Part shown: positions 1-8,561 of the stretch, one piece after another
Layout of the letters: each line of letters starts with the position of its first letter
How positions within the stretch are numbered: the stretch's first letter is position 1
Assembly: GCA_018302265.1 (NCBI GenBank)
Contig: JAGVZV010000029.1
Span: 1-34,049 of the forward strand
Source of the DNA: Candidatus Woesearchaeota archaeon
Lineage (GTDB): Archaea > Nanobdellota > Nanobdellia > SCGC-AAA011-G17 > JAFCDX01
Reading direction: 5' to 3'
Length of the DNA: 34,049 bases
Notes under the pieces: model-generated
The model's database searches: none
What the model was told of the DNA's origin: nothing
The model's input: only the letters and a program-made list of their open reading frames with translations
Made by a program: the position numbers and the translations under genes

Positions 1-167
1 CCTCTCTTTTACAAAATTTCATAATTAAATTAAAGAATCTATTATTTTTAAGCTTTTGGTATTATTAAAAATACCCTCTTTTTTACCAAGATTCATATAA
101 ACCTAAAGAATTTATTATTTTTAAGCTTTTGTATTATTAAAAATACCCTCTTTTTTCCAAATCTCAT
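1..167. repeat. Tandem ~72-73 bp repeat (starts at 1, 74 and 146), each beginning C(C)CTCTTTT..
   Basis: Units 1-73 and 74-145 align nearly end to end (..TAAAGAATYTATTATTTTTAAGCTTTTG(G)TATTATTAAAAATA); a third partial unit at 146-167 abuts the HEPN stop codon. Confidence 0.85.
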
Positions 168-614
168 TTATTTCACAACCTCTTTCCCTGTTCTGATTTT
201 TAGAACAAATGTTCTAATTTTTAGAACAAATTTCCCTGCCATATCAATTATTACTTCCTTTGCATTTTCTCTTGAAGCAGATTCTATCTCGCCATAAACA
301 AACTGATTCCTCGCTTTTCTAATATTATCAAAATAATCAACCAGTTCTATATCAAATCCTGTTTTTCTTAAAAACTCAAAAACATTTTTATGATGCTCCT
401 TTCCAATAGGTCTATATCCAAGATGAAACATAAAACTTCTGCTTGCTCTTAAAACCGCATTATAAGCTATAGAAACAGCCCAATTATAGTCTTCAGAACT
501 AAAATTATGCTCTGCTGATTTTATATCTTTTTCTGCAAGATCAGCATTGAACTCTTCTTTTTCAACTTCCTCTATTCTCTTGCTGTCTAATAATTCTTTG
601 AAATTCACTTTCAT
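168..614 (-). CDS. HEPN-domain protein (putative toxin of HEPN/MNT pair)
   Basis: ORF; RKARNQFVYG HEPN-like motif and typical helical HEPN pattern; overlaps the upstream MNT ORF. Confidence 0.8.
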   Translation of the reverse strand: MKVNFKELLDSKRIEEVEKEEFNADLAEKDIKSAEHNFSSEDYNWAVSIAYNAVLRASRSFMFHLGYRPIGKEHHKNVFEFLRKTGFDIELVDYFDNIRKARNQFVYGEIESASRENAKEVIIDMAGKFVLKIRTFVLKIRTGKEVVK

Positions 615-1143
615 CCCCTTTTATCATTATTTTGTTTTTTTTCATAATGTCTTTAATAAATGCTTTATTCTTATACCTTTTCAACTCATCTAGTGTCCAG
701 ACAATTGGGTTGATTTCCCTTATAATTAATTTTTCAATGGGTTTTAATAATTTAAATATTTCCCGCTGTTTAGTATTTCCTATAACAAGCAGATCGATAT
801 CACTATCTAAAGTATAATTTCCTTTTGCAAAGCTTCCAAATATCAAGATAAATTTAATATCTTGTTTTTTTAATGCTTTTTTTATTGGATAACTAATAAA
901 ATCTGTTTTTAAGAATATCCTTTTTAGGTCTTCAAGAAAGGGGTTTGATTCATTTAAAGAAAGTTTGTTCTTTTGCTTATTAATCAACCCTAAGTTAAGA
1001 AGATTATCAAGCTCCCTTTTAATAACGCTTGGGGATAACGCAAGGTCCTTGGCTATTTCTCTAAGGTAAGTTTCCTTTTTATGAAAAAATAAGTATTCTA
1101 ATATTCTTATCCTTGCTTTTGAAGTAAATAATTTTTCTAACAT
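562..1143 (-). CDS. wHTH + minimal nucleotidyltransferase (MNT) protein, putative antitoxin
   Basis: N-terminal winged HTH (LREIAKDLALSPSVIKRELDNL) and NTase motif GSFAKGNYTLDSDIDLLVIG. Confidence 0.85.
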   Translation of the reverse strand: MLEKLFTSKARIRILEYLFFHKKETYLREIAKDLALSPSVIKRELDNLLNLGLINKQKNKLSLNESNPFLEDLKRIFLKTDFISYPIKKALKKQDIKFILIFGSFAKGNYTLDSDIDLLVIGNTKQREIFKLLKPIEKLIIREINPIVWTLDELKRYKNKAFIKDIMKKNKIMIKGDESEFQRIIRQQENRGS

Positions 1144-1205
1144 TTTCCCTCTTTTTTTCCAAATCTCATATTATCTTAATGAATTTTCTCCTTTTTAAAC
1201 CTTTT

Positions 1206-2426
1206 TTATTTGTTGAGCAGCCATTTCCATAATGGAATAAAATATATTTCATTTTCTCTTTTTTCTATATTCTTTGTCAAAATAATTAGTTCTCCTGCTT
1301 TTGATTTAAATTCCTTCTTAAAATCTAATAATGCCTTTATCTCTCTTTCCTTAATTTCATCTGTATAAGAGACATTTATTGCGCTTAATGAATTATCCTT
1401 ATTTTTTATTATAAAATCCACTTCACTTGATTTTTTCCAATAATATATTGAACTCCTTTTTCTTTTCAGCTCAATAAAAACAAGATTTTCTATTAATTTT
1501 CCTTCATCCTTGGAAAATTTAAAGCTGACTGCATTTCTTAATCCATTATCTATGCAGTATATCTTTGAAGCATGCGTTTTTTGCTCCTTAAACGAATAAG
1601 AAAAATGATCTAATGTAAAAAATAAGAAAGCTTCTTTAAAATGAGAAAGGTAATCTTTTGTTGTATCATAAGATATTTTTAATGAGTTTCTTATATTTCT
1701 TAAAGATATCAAACCGGCTATATTTGTTATAAAAAATAGTGCAATATCCTTTGTTTTCTGGCTGTTTAAATTATACCTGTCAACTATATCTTTATACAAA
1801 ATATCATCGAAATACTGCTCAAGAAGCTTTATTTTATACTCTTTTTGCTTGAATACAACCTCTGGAAACCCTCCAAGCGTAAGATATTCCTGCAAATAGT
1901 TTAAAATAATAAATTTTGTTTTTTCAAGCATTATTCCCTTTTTTAGATTATCTTTATTTACTATTATATTATTAAATAATAAAAATTCTTCAAAACTTAA
2001 TGGAAATACTTCGAATGTTAAATTTCTTCCAGTTAATAATGTAGAATATTCTTTTTTTAAGAGATAAGAGCATGAACCAGAGATTATAAATTTTTCTTCA
2101 CTTTTTAAATCATATTTTTTTCTAATCCATGATTCCCAGCCTTCTTTTTTGTGTATTTCATCAATAAAAATATATGATTTTTTATCAGGATTTATACTTT
2201 CTTTATAGCTTGAATAGATTAATCCATTCTTTAACAGATTATCAATCATCTGGTACATTAAAGTGCTTTTGCCGGATCTTCTTACGCCTGTTATTATTGT
2301 TATCTCTTTTATATTAATAGAATTAACTAAATGTGCATAAGCAGGTCTGTTTCTCCCCCTTAATTCTTCAATAGGTTGTGGATTTTCCCACCAGGGATTC
2401 CATTCACTTAGTTTTTCTATTATCAT
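1206..2426 (-). CDS. AAA ATPase with C-terminal DUF4143-like domain
   Basis: Walker A GVRRSGKSTL, Walker B YIFIDEIHK, C-terminal ELKRKRSSIYYWKKSSEVDFIIK. Confidence 0.9.
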   Translation of the reverse strand: MIIEKLSEWNPWWENPQPIEELRGRNRPAYAHLVNSINIKEITIITGVRRSGKSTLMYQMIDNLLKNGLIYSSYKESINPDKKSYIFIDEIHKKEGWESWIRKKYDLKSEEKFIISGSCSYLLKKEYSTLLTGRNLTFEVFPLSFEEFLLFNNIIVNKDNLKKGIMLEKTKFIILNYLQEYLTLGGFPEVVFKQKEYKIKLLEQYFDDILYKDIVDRYNLNSQKTKDIALFFITNIAGLISLRNIRNSLKISYDTTKDYLSHFKEAFLFFTLDHFSYSFKEQKTHASKIYCIDNGLRNAVSFKFSKDEGKLIENLVFIELKRKRSSIYYWKKSSEVDFIIKNKDNSLSAINVSYTDEIKEREIKALLDFKKEFKSKAGELIILTKNIEKRENEIYFIPLWKWLLNK

Positions 2427-2477
2427 GTTACAATGAAGTGTAACATGTCATATATAAATGTTACGTTTTAATGTAAC
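2427..2477. promoter_or_regulatory. Two copies of inverted repeat GTTACR-N6-TGTAAC flanking a TATA-like element
   Basis: 2427-2444 GTTACAATGAAGTGTAAC; 2460-2477 GTTACGTTTTAATGTAAC; immediately upstream of the 2426 start codon. Confidence 0.75.
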
Positions 2478-2608
2478 AACTTTAAAATGATTAATTCAAG
2501 AACAGTTTAAATTAATAAATATCCAGTTATAATGCCAAATAGTTTGTAAATGTTTGAATTATAGTGCAAATTATTAAAAAATGAATTATAACTACAGACT
2601 TTTTAGTT

Positions 2609-2817
2609 ATCAAGATAATGAATTTTTAATTGAAGGGAAAAAAATAATATTTAAGCCTACTTGGAAATGGTTGCTGGAGAAATAAGATTCTGAAAATAAT
2701 AAAAGTTTAAACTTAACTATAGCCCACCGATGTCTTCTGCTATTTCCTGCAGTTTTTCTTTAAGCTCTACAACGGTCTTATCATCTATTTTTTTAGTGTT
2801 GTCTTCAAGCTCTTCAA
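2609..2817 (+). pseudogene. Relic of a DUF4143 ATPase 3' end plus the 3' part of a convergent small gene
   Basis: Gapless match (constant offset 1462) to 4071-4279; encodes ..NEFLIEGKKIIFKPTWKWLLEK* and, on the minus strand, TVVEELEDNTKKIDDKTVVELKEKLQEIAEDIGGL*. Confidence 0.85.
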
Positions 2818-2870
2818 CAACAGTATCTGTCTTCTATATAAACAATATTATTAACATTCTTTATACTGCC

Positions 2871-2912
2871 ATTAGAAACATATTTCTATTGACAATAGAA
2901 ACATTTATATAT
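2871..2912 (+). promoter_or_regulatory. Promoter/operator candidate: ATTAGAAACAT direct repeat, imperfect palindrome and TATA box
   Basis: ATTAGAAACATATTTCTATT (2871-2890), AATAGAAACAT (2894-2904), TTTATATA, then ATG at 2933. Confidence 0.55.
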
Positions 2913-2932
2913 TAGTTTATTATACCAATCTT

Positions 2933-4147
2933 ATGATAGCCAAAGAAACATTAAAAGAAATAATAATTTTACAGAGAGACTCTTTGGAAAAATTAGATAC
3001 AGGTATTCTGAGGGAGAAGGAAAAAGAAGTTAAAATATTGGATTCTTTTGCCCTTTTAATTACAGGAATAAGAAGATGCGGAAAAAGCACCTTTCTTCAC
3101 CAAATCTTAAAAAAACAAAAGAAATGGTACTATCTTAATCTTGAGGATCCCAGGCTGGAAGGATTTGAGCTTTCTGATTTTAATAAAACAGAATCAATAA
3201 TGAAAGAGGTGTATGGGGAAGAAGGAATATATTTTTTTGATGAAATTCAAAACATCGAAAAATGGGAAAAGTTTGTAAGATACCTAATTGATAAAAAAGA
3301 AAAAATCATTATCACGGGCTCTAATGCCTCCCTTCTAAGCCGGGAATTAGGCACAAAATTAACAGGCAGGCATTTGCAATTGGAATTATTCCCCTTCTCA
3401 TATTCAGAGTTTTTGAAGATAAAAAAAGAAAATCCCTCAATCAAATCTTTTGAAGAATATTTGGATAAGGGAGGTTTCCCCGAATATTTAAAAAAAGAAG
3501 ACCCCTCCATTAATAATGAACTGCTTTCTGATGTAGTTATGAAAGATGTTGCAGTGAGATTTGGAATTAAAAATACAAGCATGCTCAATAAAATTGCAGT
3601 TTATCTTATAAGCAATGTTGGAAAGGAATTTTCATATAATTCTATAAAAAAGATGTTTGAAATTAAATCTGTTCAAAGCGTTATTGATTATGTCTCTTAT
3701 TTTGAAAATGCTTATTTAATATTCACCGTCCCAAGATTCAGCTATTCTTACAGGCAACAACAAGTAAACCCAAAAAAAGTGTATTCCATTGACAACGGAT
3801 TTTCTCATGTTAATTCCACTTCTTTTTCAAAAGATAAGGGGAAAATGCTGGAAAATGCAGTATTCCTGGGTTTGAGGAGAAAATTTAAAGATATATTCTA
3901 TTTTCAAGAAAAGAATGAATGCGATTTTGTCATAAAGCAAAAAAATAAGATAATAATGGCTGTGCAATCATGCTTTGATTTTAATGAAGAAAATAAAAAC
4001 AGGGAAATCAAGGGGCTTTTGGAAGCCTTGAATGAATTTAATCTGAAAGAGGGGGTTATTTTGACATTTAATCAAGATGATGAATTTTTAATTGAAGGGA
4101 AAAAAATAATAGTTAAACCTGCTTGGAAGTGGTTGCTAGAAAAATAA
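2933..4147 (+). CDS. AAA ATPase with C-terminal DUF4143-like domain
   Basis: Walker A GIRRCGKSTF, Walker B IYFFDEIQN, C-terminal FYFQEKNECDFVIK; paralogue of 1206-2426. Confidence 0.9.
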   Translation: MIAKETLKEIIILQRDSLEKLDTGILREKEKEVKILDSFALLITGIRRCGKSTFLHQILKKQKKWYYLNLEDPRLEGFELSDFNKTESIMKEVYGEEGIYFFDEIQNIEKWEKFVRYLIDKKEKIIITGSNASLLSRELGTKLTGRHLQLELFPFSYSEFLKIKKENPSIKSFEEYLDKGGFPEYLKKEDPSINNELLSDVVMKDVAVRFGIKNTSMLNKIAVYLISNVGKEFSYNSIKKMFEIKSVQSVIDYVSYFENAYLIFTVPRFSYSYRQQQVNPKKVYSIDNGFSHVNSTSFSKDKGKMLENAVFLGLRRKFKDIFYFQEKNECDFVIKQKNKIIMAVQSCFDFNEENKNREIKGLLEALNEFNLKEGVILTFNQDDEFLIEGKKIIVKPAWKWLLEK

Positions 4148-4178
4148 AATTCTAAAAGTAATAAAAGTTTGAAGTTAA

Positions 4179-4355
4179 CTATAGCTCGCCAATGTCTTCT
4201 GCTATTTCCTGCAGCTTCTCTTTAAGCTCTACAACAGTTTCATCAGCTATCTTCTTTGTATTGTCTTCAATCTCTTCAAGATTCCAGACTTCTATCCAGT
4301 TAATCAAGTCGCGGATCTTATTTTCAACTATTTTTACCTGCTTTGGGTCTGCCAT
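4179..4355 (-). CDS. Small helical protein (MADPKQVKIVENKIRDLINWIEVW...), function unknown
   Basis: Internal ATG at 4355 preferred over 4412; C-terminus conserved in the relic copy at ~2720-2817. Confidence 0.6.
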   Translation of the reverse strand: MADPKQVKIVENKIRDLINWIEVWNLEEIEDNTKKIADETVVELKEKLQEIAEDIGEL

Positions 4356-4461
4356 TATAATAATAATAATACTCATTTTATATTTAAATCTTACTGTTGG
4401 CTGATCTATCATTCAATAATTAATACAAAGATTTAAAAGATTCTTTAACCAATAAAAACCA

Positions 4462-5247
4462 ATGAAATATAACCTAAAAATAGTGGCTTTGATGGTTGCT
4501 TTGTTCTTTATCGCCCAGCTTATTGGATTGTATGTTGTTAATCAATACACAGCAAAAGAGCTGCCATACAAAATAGAAAGGCCACAATTTGAAGAATCAA
4601 CGTCTTACATACCAATTACTTTTATGATTATAATTGCAACAGGCATTGCTTTGTTCATGATTAGATTCAAAACACAAAGACTGTGGAAGATATGGTTTTT
4701 TCTTGGAATAACCTTTGCTTTATTAATATCATTTGCCGCATTTATCCCGGATATGCTTGCTTTGTTATTGGCTGTTTTGATAGCTGCTATAAAAGTTTTC
4801 AGGCCAAATTATATTATTCACAATCTTGGGGAGATATTCATGTATGGCGGTCTTGCTGCAATATTTGTTCCTGTTCTTTCACTTAAATCCATATTTATCT
4901 TATTGGTCATAATTTCTGTTTATGATATGATAGCTGTATGGAAAACAAAGCACATGATAAAACTGGCAAAGTTCCAGTCTGACATCAAGGTTTTTGCAGG
5001 CTTATTAATACCTTATACTGATAAAAAAACAGCAATACTTGGGGGTGGGGATATAGGATTTCCCTTGTTGTTTGCTGGCACTGTCCTGAAAACGTATTCT
5101 ATTGTAAGTGCCCTAATAGTTGTTGTTTTTGCCAGCATAGCACTATTCATACTATTATACTATGCCAAGAAAAACAAGTTTTATCCGGCAATGCCCTTCT
5201 TGAGCATAGGATGTCTTATCGGATATTTGGTTAGTTTATTATTATAA
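4462..5247 (+). CDS. Presenilin/SPP-like intramembrane aspartyl protease (A22 family)
   Basis: Multi-TM; YDMIAVW, GGGDIGFPLL and PAMPFL in family order. Confidence 0.85.
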   Translation: MKYNLKIVALMVALFFIAQLIGLYVVNQYTAKELPYKIERPQFEESTSYIPITFMIIIATGIALFMIRFKTQRLWKIWFFLGITFALLISFAAFIPDMLALLLAVLIAAIKVFRPNYIIHNLGEIFMYGGLAAIFVPVLSLKSIFILLVIISVYDMIAVWKTKHMIKLAKFQSDIKVFAGLLIPYTDKKTAILGGGDIGFPLLFAGTVLKTYSIVSALIVVVFASIALFILLYYAKKNKFYPAMPFLSIGCLIGYLVSLLL

Positions 5248-5283
5248 GAAAGGTTTAAATTTGTTACACTCTAAGAAATATCA

Positions 5284-5709
5284 ATGAAATCCTATAATAA
5301 ACTGACTTGGGCTTTGGTTAACGGATTTGCTGGAAAGAAAGATGAACCCGGATTACTTCGCTTGATTTATAATACAAAAACAAAAGAGTTTTTTGCCGTG
5401 CCTTCCGATTATGAACATGTAGGTTTTATTAGAAGATTATTGGGGGTGACAGAAGACGAAATAAAAAATAGAGAAGTTGACAATTCTTATTTAATCCCTG
5501 TAACCTTAGATATAGATTTAGTTAATGGCTTAGTAAGGGGTTTTTTTATTGGTGTTAGTGGTTTGGCTAATTTGTTCAAGGCAGTGAGATACCGAGAAAA
5601 TGATCTAAAAGAAGCTGAACTTGCTACTATAAACTTTATTAAGGATGGAGAAATTATTCTAGATAAGAATTTTACTATTAAGGTAACAAAGAAATATGTA
5701 TATAGATAG
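5284..5709 (+). CDS. Uncharacterised protein, paralogue of 5981-6412
   Basis: Shared KSYxKLTxALV ... VPxxxEHxxFxxRxL ... IGVSGL ... NGEI/DGEI ... VYR. Confidence 0.75.
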   Translation: MKSYNKLTWALVNGFAGKKDEPGLLRLIYNTKTKEFFAVPSDYEHVGFIRRLLGVTEDEIKNREVDNSYLIPVTLDIDLVNGLVRGFFIGVSGLANLFKAVRYRENDLKEAELATINFIKDGEIILDKNFTIKVTKKYVYR

Positions 5710-5745
5710 AAAGATATATAAACTGTGATATATATTTTAAAACAT

Positions 5746-5988
5746 ATGAAAAACCTTAGAGAAATAATTGATCAATTACCTGGCGGGACGATTAGATTTA
5801 ATGATATCTATGAACTATTAATAGTTGCCCAGCAGAATTTTGAAGACCCTTTTCATCCTATTGAAGAGGTTATGGCTCTTGCAAGAGACAGATCTGATCC
5901 TAAACGTTTACCCGCATATTTACATAACTTAAGATGTTCTATTATTCTTAACCCAAAGATTAAGAAATTACTTTCACTTTATGATTAA
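5746..5988 (+). CDS. Uncharacterised 80-aa protein
   Basis: ORF between paralogues, overlaps the next ORF; ATG 5746 preferred over GTG 5725. Confidence 0.6.
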   Translation: MKNLREIIDQLPGGTIRFNDIYELLIVAQQNFEDPFHPIEEVMALARDRSDPKRLPAYLHNLRCSIILNPKIKKLLSLYD

Positions 5989-6412
5989 AATGGTAAAATC
6001 TTATCCTAAATTAACACAAGCTTTAGTAGCATCGCCCGTATACATAAATAGGAAAAAACCAGGCAGAATTAGTTTTATAGTTTATACCCCTCTTGGGGAT
6101 ATTTATCCTGTCCCAGTGAATGAAGAGCATATAGATTTTTTTAAAAGAATATTATTACCAAACATACCAAAAGAAAATTTTGGTATTTATGTGCCAGCCG
6201 ATATAGATTTGGAGTTGACAGGTTCAGGATTATATATTGTTAAAAATACGAGAATTGGTGTTAGTGGATTAGAGATAAGGCTTGGGATAAAACATAAAAA
6301 AGCAGATTTAGAATTGGCTGCTATAATATTAAAAGCTTTTGTTGAAAATGGTGAAATAAAAGTGCAGGGTGAATTAAAACAAGAAATGGTGTATAGACAC
6401 ACATGTGATTGA
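5981..6412 (+). CDS. Uncharacterised protein, paralogue of 5284-5709
   Basis: See 5284-5709. Confidence 0.75.
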   Translation: MIKMVKSYPKLTQALVASPVYINRKKPGRISFIVYTPLGDIYPVPVNEEHIDFFKRILLPNIPKENFGIYVPADIDLELTGSGLYIVKNTRIGVSGLEIRLGIKHKKADLELAAIILKAFVENGEIKVQGELKQEMVYRHTCD

Positions 6413-6449
6413 TTAGAAAGCTTTTTATTTGTTATATGTACGTATTATT

Positions 6450-7643
6450 ATGGACATATCTGATTTAGTAAAACCAACCCAAAAGGAAGAGCAAAAGTCT
6501 AAAGAGATTGTTAGCAAATTTCTTGATCGGCTTAATAATAAATTAATCGCAGCAGAGGCAATTGTTGGCGGTTCTTTTGCAAAAGATACCTGGCTGAAAG
6601 GGGATCATGATATTGATATATATACAATATTCAGCAGGAGATATGATCCAGCTAAAATATCCGAGATACTTGAAAAATTACTGAGAAAAGAATTTTTGTT
6701 CATAAAAAAGATCAATGGCTCAAGAGATTATTTTCAGATCAAATTCAGAGGTTACTTATTTGAGGTCATTCCGGTCTTGAAAATAGACAACCCTAACGAG
6801 GCAGAGAATATCATGGACATATCTCAAATGCATGTCTCATGGGTGAAAGAAAATATCAACGGGTTAAACAGTGATGTAAGAAAATTAAAATTATTCATGA
6901 AGGCAAACAACTGCTACGGCGCTGAGTCATACATCAGGGGATTTTCTGGATATGTATCAGAAATCTTAGTTATATATTACGGTTCTTTTGGTAATGTACT
7001 GAAAAATGCCATCCTTTGGAGGGAATTCGAGATTGTTGATACAAAAAATAGAAAAATATTAATTAAAAATATGGACAAATCAAAGATAAGCCCATTGATA
7101 GTAATAGATCCTGTGCAGAAAGAGAGAAACGCTGCAGCTGCGCTGTCAAAAGAAAAATTTGATTTATTCATAAAGAAAGCTAGAGAATACATAAAAAAAC
7201 CATCCATCAAGTTTTTTAGCCGTACATTTGTTGTGCCTGAAGATGCAACAGTGCTGAAAGTAAAACCTCTTGTTGGGAGAACAGATGTAATAGGAGCTAA
7301 ATTACTGAAGGCATACGAATACATCAGAGACAAACTGGATGAGGAGTTTGGCATATCTGACAGTTCATGGAACTGGGATGGAAAAGCAGTATTCTGGTAT
7401 ACCACAAAAACAAAAGAGCTGGCGGAATACACAAAACACTATGGCCCTCCAGTAGAGGATGAAACCAATCTCGAAAAGTTTAAGGAAAAATGGGAAGGCT
7501 ATAAATTATTCATGGAAAATGACAAAGTCTACATTAACATCAAGAGAAAACACACAAAATTAAAGCCATACTTGAATTATTTAGTAAAGAATGATGATTT
7601 GAAAGATAAAATTAAATCAATAAAAATCGTCAGAATAAAATAG
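6450..7643 (+). CDS. cca: Archaeal (class I) CCA-adding tRNA nucleotidyltransferase
   Basis: VGGSFAKDTWLKGDHDIDIYTIF plus full-length archaeal CCA architecture; start chosen at MDISDLV. Confidence 0.93.
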   Translation: MDISDLVKPTQKEEQKSKEIVSKFLDRLNNKLIAAEAIVGGSFAKDTWLKGDHDIDIYTIFSRRYDPAKISEILEKLLRKEFLFIKKINGSRDYFQIKFRGYLFEVIPVLKIDNPNEAENIMDISQMHVSWVKENINGLNSDVRKLKLFMKANNCYGAESYIRGFSGYVSEILVIYYGSFGNVLKNAILWREFEIVDTKNRKILIKNMDKSKISPLIVIDPVQKERNAAAALSKEKFDLFIKKAREYIKKPSIKFFSRTFVVPEDATVLKVKPLVGRTDVIGAKLLKAYEYIRDKLDEEFGISDSSWNWDGKAVFWYTTKTKELAEYTKHYGPPVEDETNLEKFKEKWEGYKLFMENDKVYINIKRKHTKLKPYLNYLVKNDDLKDKIKSIKIVRIK

Positions 7644-7658
7644 AAAAGCTTATACATT

Positions 7659-7698
7659 AATTATATTTTAATTATATTTTAATTATATTTTAATTATA
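7659..7698. repeat. 11-bp tandem repeat AATTATATTTT x ~3.6
   Basis: 59-69, 70-80 and 81-91 (+7600) identical, then partial AATTATA. Confidence 0.9.
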
Positions 7699-7709
7699 GG
7701 TGATATACA

Positions 7710-7889
7710 ATGAGTACAAAAACACAAATTGGCAATATATTTCATAACGCAGAGAAAAAGAACCAATATGACAAATTTATTCATGCAATCCAGCAACCAA
7801 AAATGAAAGAGTTGTGGGATAATAAAGAGGGTGAGGCTTGGAATAATTATTTAAAACAAAAATTAACAACAGAAAGCTTTATAAAGTAA
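7710..7889 (+). CDS. Small 59-aa ORF with an antitoxin-like C-terminal tail
   Basis: [59 protein letters not shown]; below the ORF-track cutoff; tail matches the AbrB protein at 7907-8167. Confidence 0.6.
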   Translation: MSTKTQIGNIFHNAEKKNQYDKFIHAIQQPKMKELWDNKEGEAWNNYLKQKLTTESFIK

Positions 7890-7904
7890 GAAAATTCTTA
7901 CTTT
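7883..7904. promoter_or_regulatory. Perfect 22-bp palindrome AAAGTAAGAA-AA-TTCTTACTTT, candidate antitoxin operator
   Basis: Lies between TATA-like CTTTATAAAG and the ATG at 7907. Confidence 0.8.
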
Positions 7905-7906
7905 CT

Positions 7907-8167
7907 ATGATAATCAAAACAATAAAGGTTTCTGATAAGGGCCAGATAGCAATACCACAAATTATTAGGGAACAAGCTGGAATAAACAAAGGGGATAGCA
8001 TTATATTAATTCAGGAGGATAGTAAAATTATGATAGAAAAAACCAATAAATTCGCTAATTTAATAAAAGAAGATTTTAAGGATATACAAAAGTTCAGTGA
8101 GAATTCTCTAAAAGAGGTTTGGGATAATAAAGAGGATGATATCTGGAATAACTATCTAAAAAAATGA
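7907..8167 (+). CDS. AbrB/SpoVT-fold antitoxin (MazE-like)
   Basis: [42 protein letters not shown] overlap with the downstream toxin. Confidence 0.9.
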   Translation: MIIKTIKVSDKGQIAIPQIIREQAGINKGDSIILIQEDSKIMIEKTNKFANLIKEDFKDIQKFSENSLKEVWDNKEDDIWNNYLKK

Positions 8168-8505
8168 ATATCAAGCAAAAAGAGATTGTATTACTGCCGT
8201 ATCCATTTAGTAATCTTGAAGAAACAAAAGTAAGACCGGCAGTTGTTATATCTAATAATTTTTTTAATGACAATTCAAATGATTTTGTTGCAATTCCAAT
8301 AACAAGTATAGCAAAAGAAGACCCATATTCTGTAATGTTGGGCCAGAATGATTTAGATTTTGGTAAATTACTGAAAGAAAGCAGAATTAGAGTTGATAAA
8401 ATTTTTACAGTTGAGAAAAATCTGATTATTATGAAAATTGGCGCAATAAATAACAAGACATTTGAGAATATTAAATCAAAAATTAAGGAAATACTTTCAT
8501 TATAA
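8164..8505 (+). CDS. MazF/PemK-family toxin
   Basis: [25 protein letters not shown] ... FVAIPITS ... [12 protein letters not shown]. Confidence 0.9.
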   Translation: MNIKQKEIVLLPYPFSNLEETKVRPAVVISNNFFNDNSNDFVAIPITSIAKEDPYSVMLGQNDLDFGKLLKESRIRVDKIFTVEKNLIIMKIGAINNKTFENIKSKIKEILSL

Positions 8506-8561
8506 AATAAACAGAAAGATTTATAAACAATTAAAATACACAATAATTAACTGATTCTAAA

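Noticed and set aside
1-167. Possible CRISPR array
   Set aside because: Whole ~72-bp units are repeated with no distinct repeat/spacer alternation and no cas genes are nearby
2730-2915. 61-aa plus-strand ORF MSSAISCSFSLSSTTV.. (and its counterpart 4192-4404)
   Set aside because: Antisense to the small helical gene and its relic; low-complexity Ser-rich translation; explained by the duplicated segment
4355-4372. (ATT/ATA)n microsatellite in the leader of the small helical gene
   Set aside because: Short AT-rich simple repeat, expected at this base composition; no further signal
6977-7432. 151-aa minus-strand ORF
   Set aside because: Antisense inside the CCA-adding enzyme with no domain-like features; shadow ORF
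8094-8543. 149-aa minus-strand ORF
   Set aside because: Antisense to the MazF-like gene; AT-rich shadow ORF
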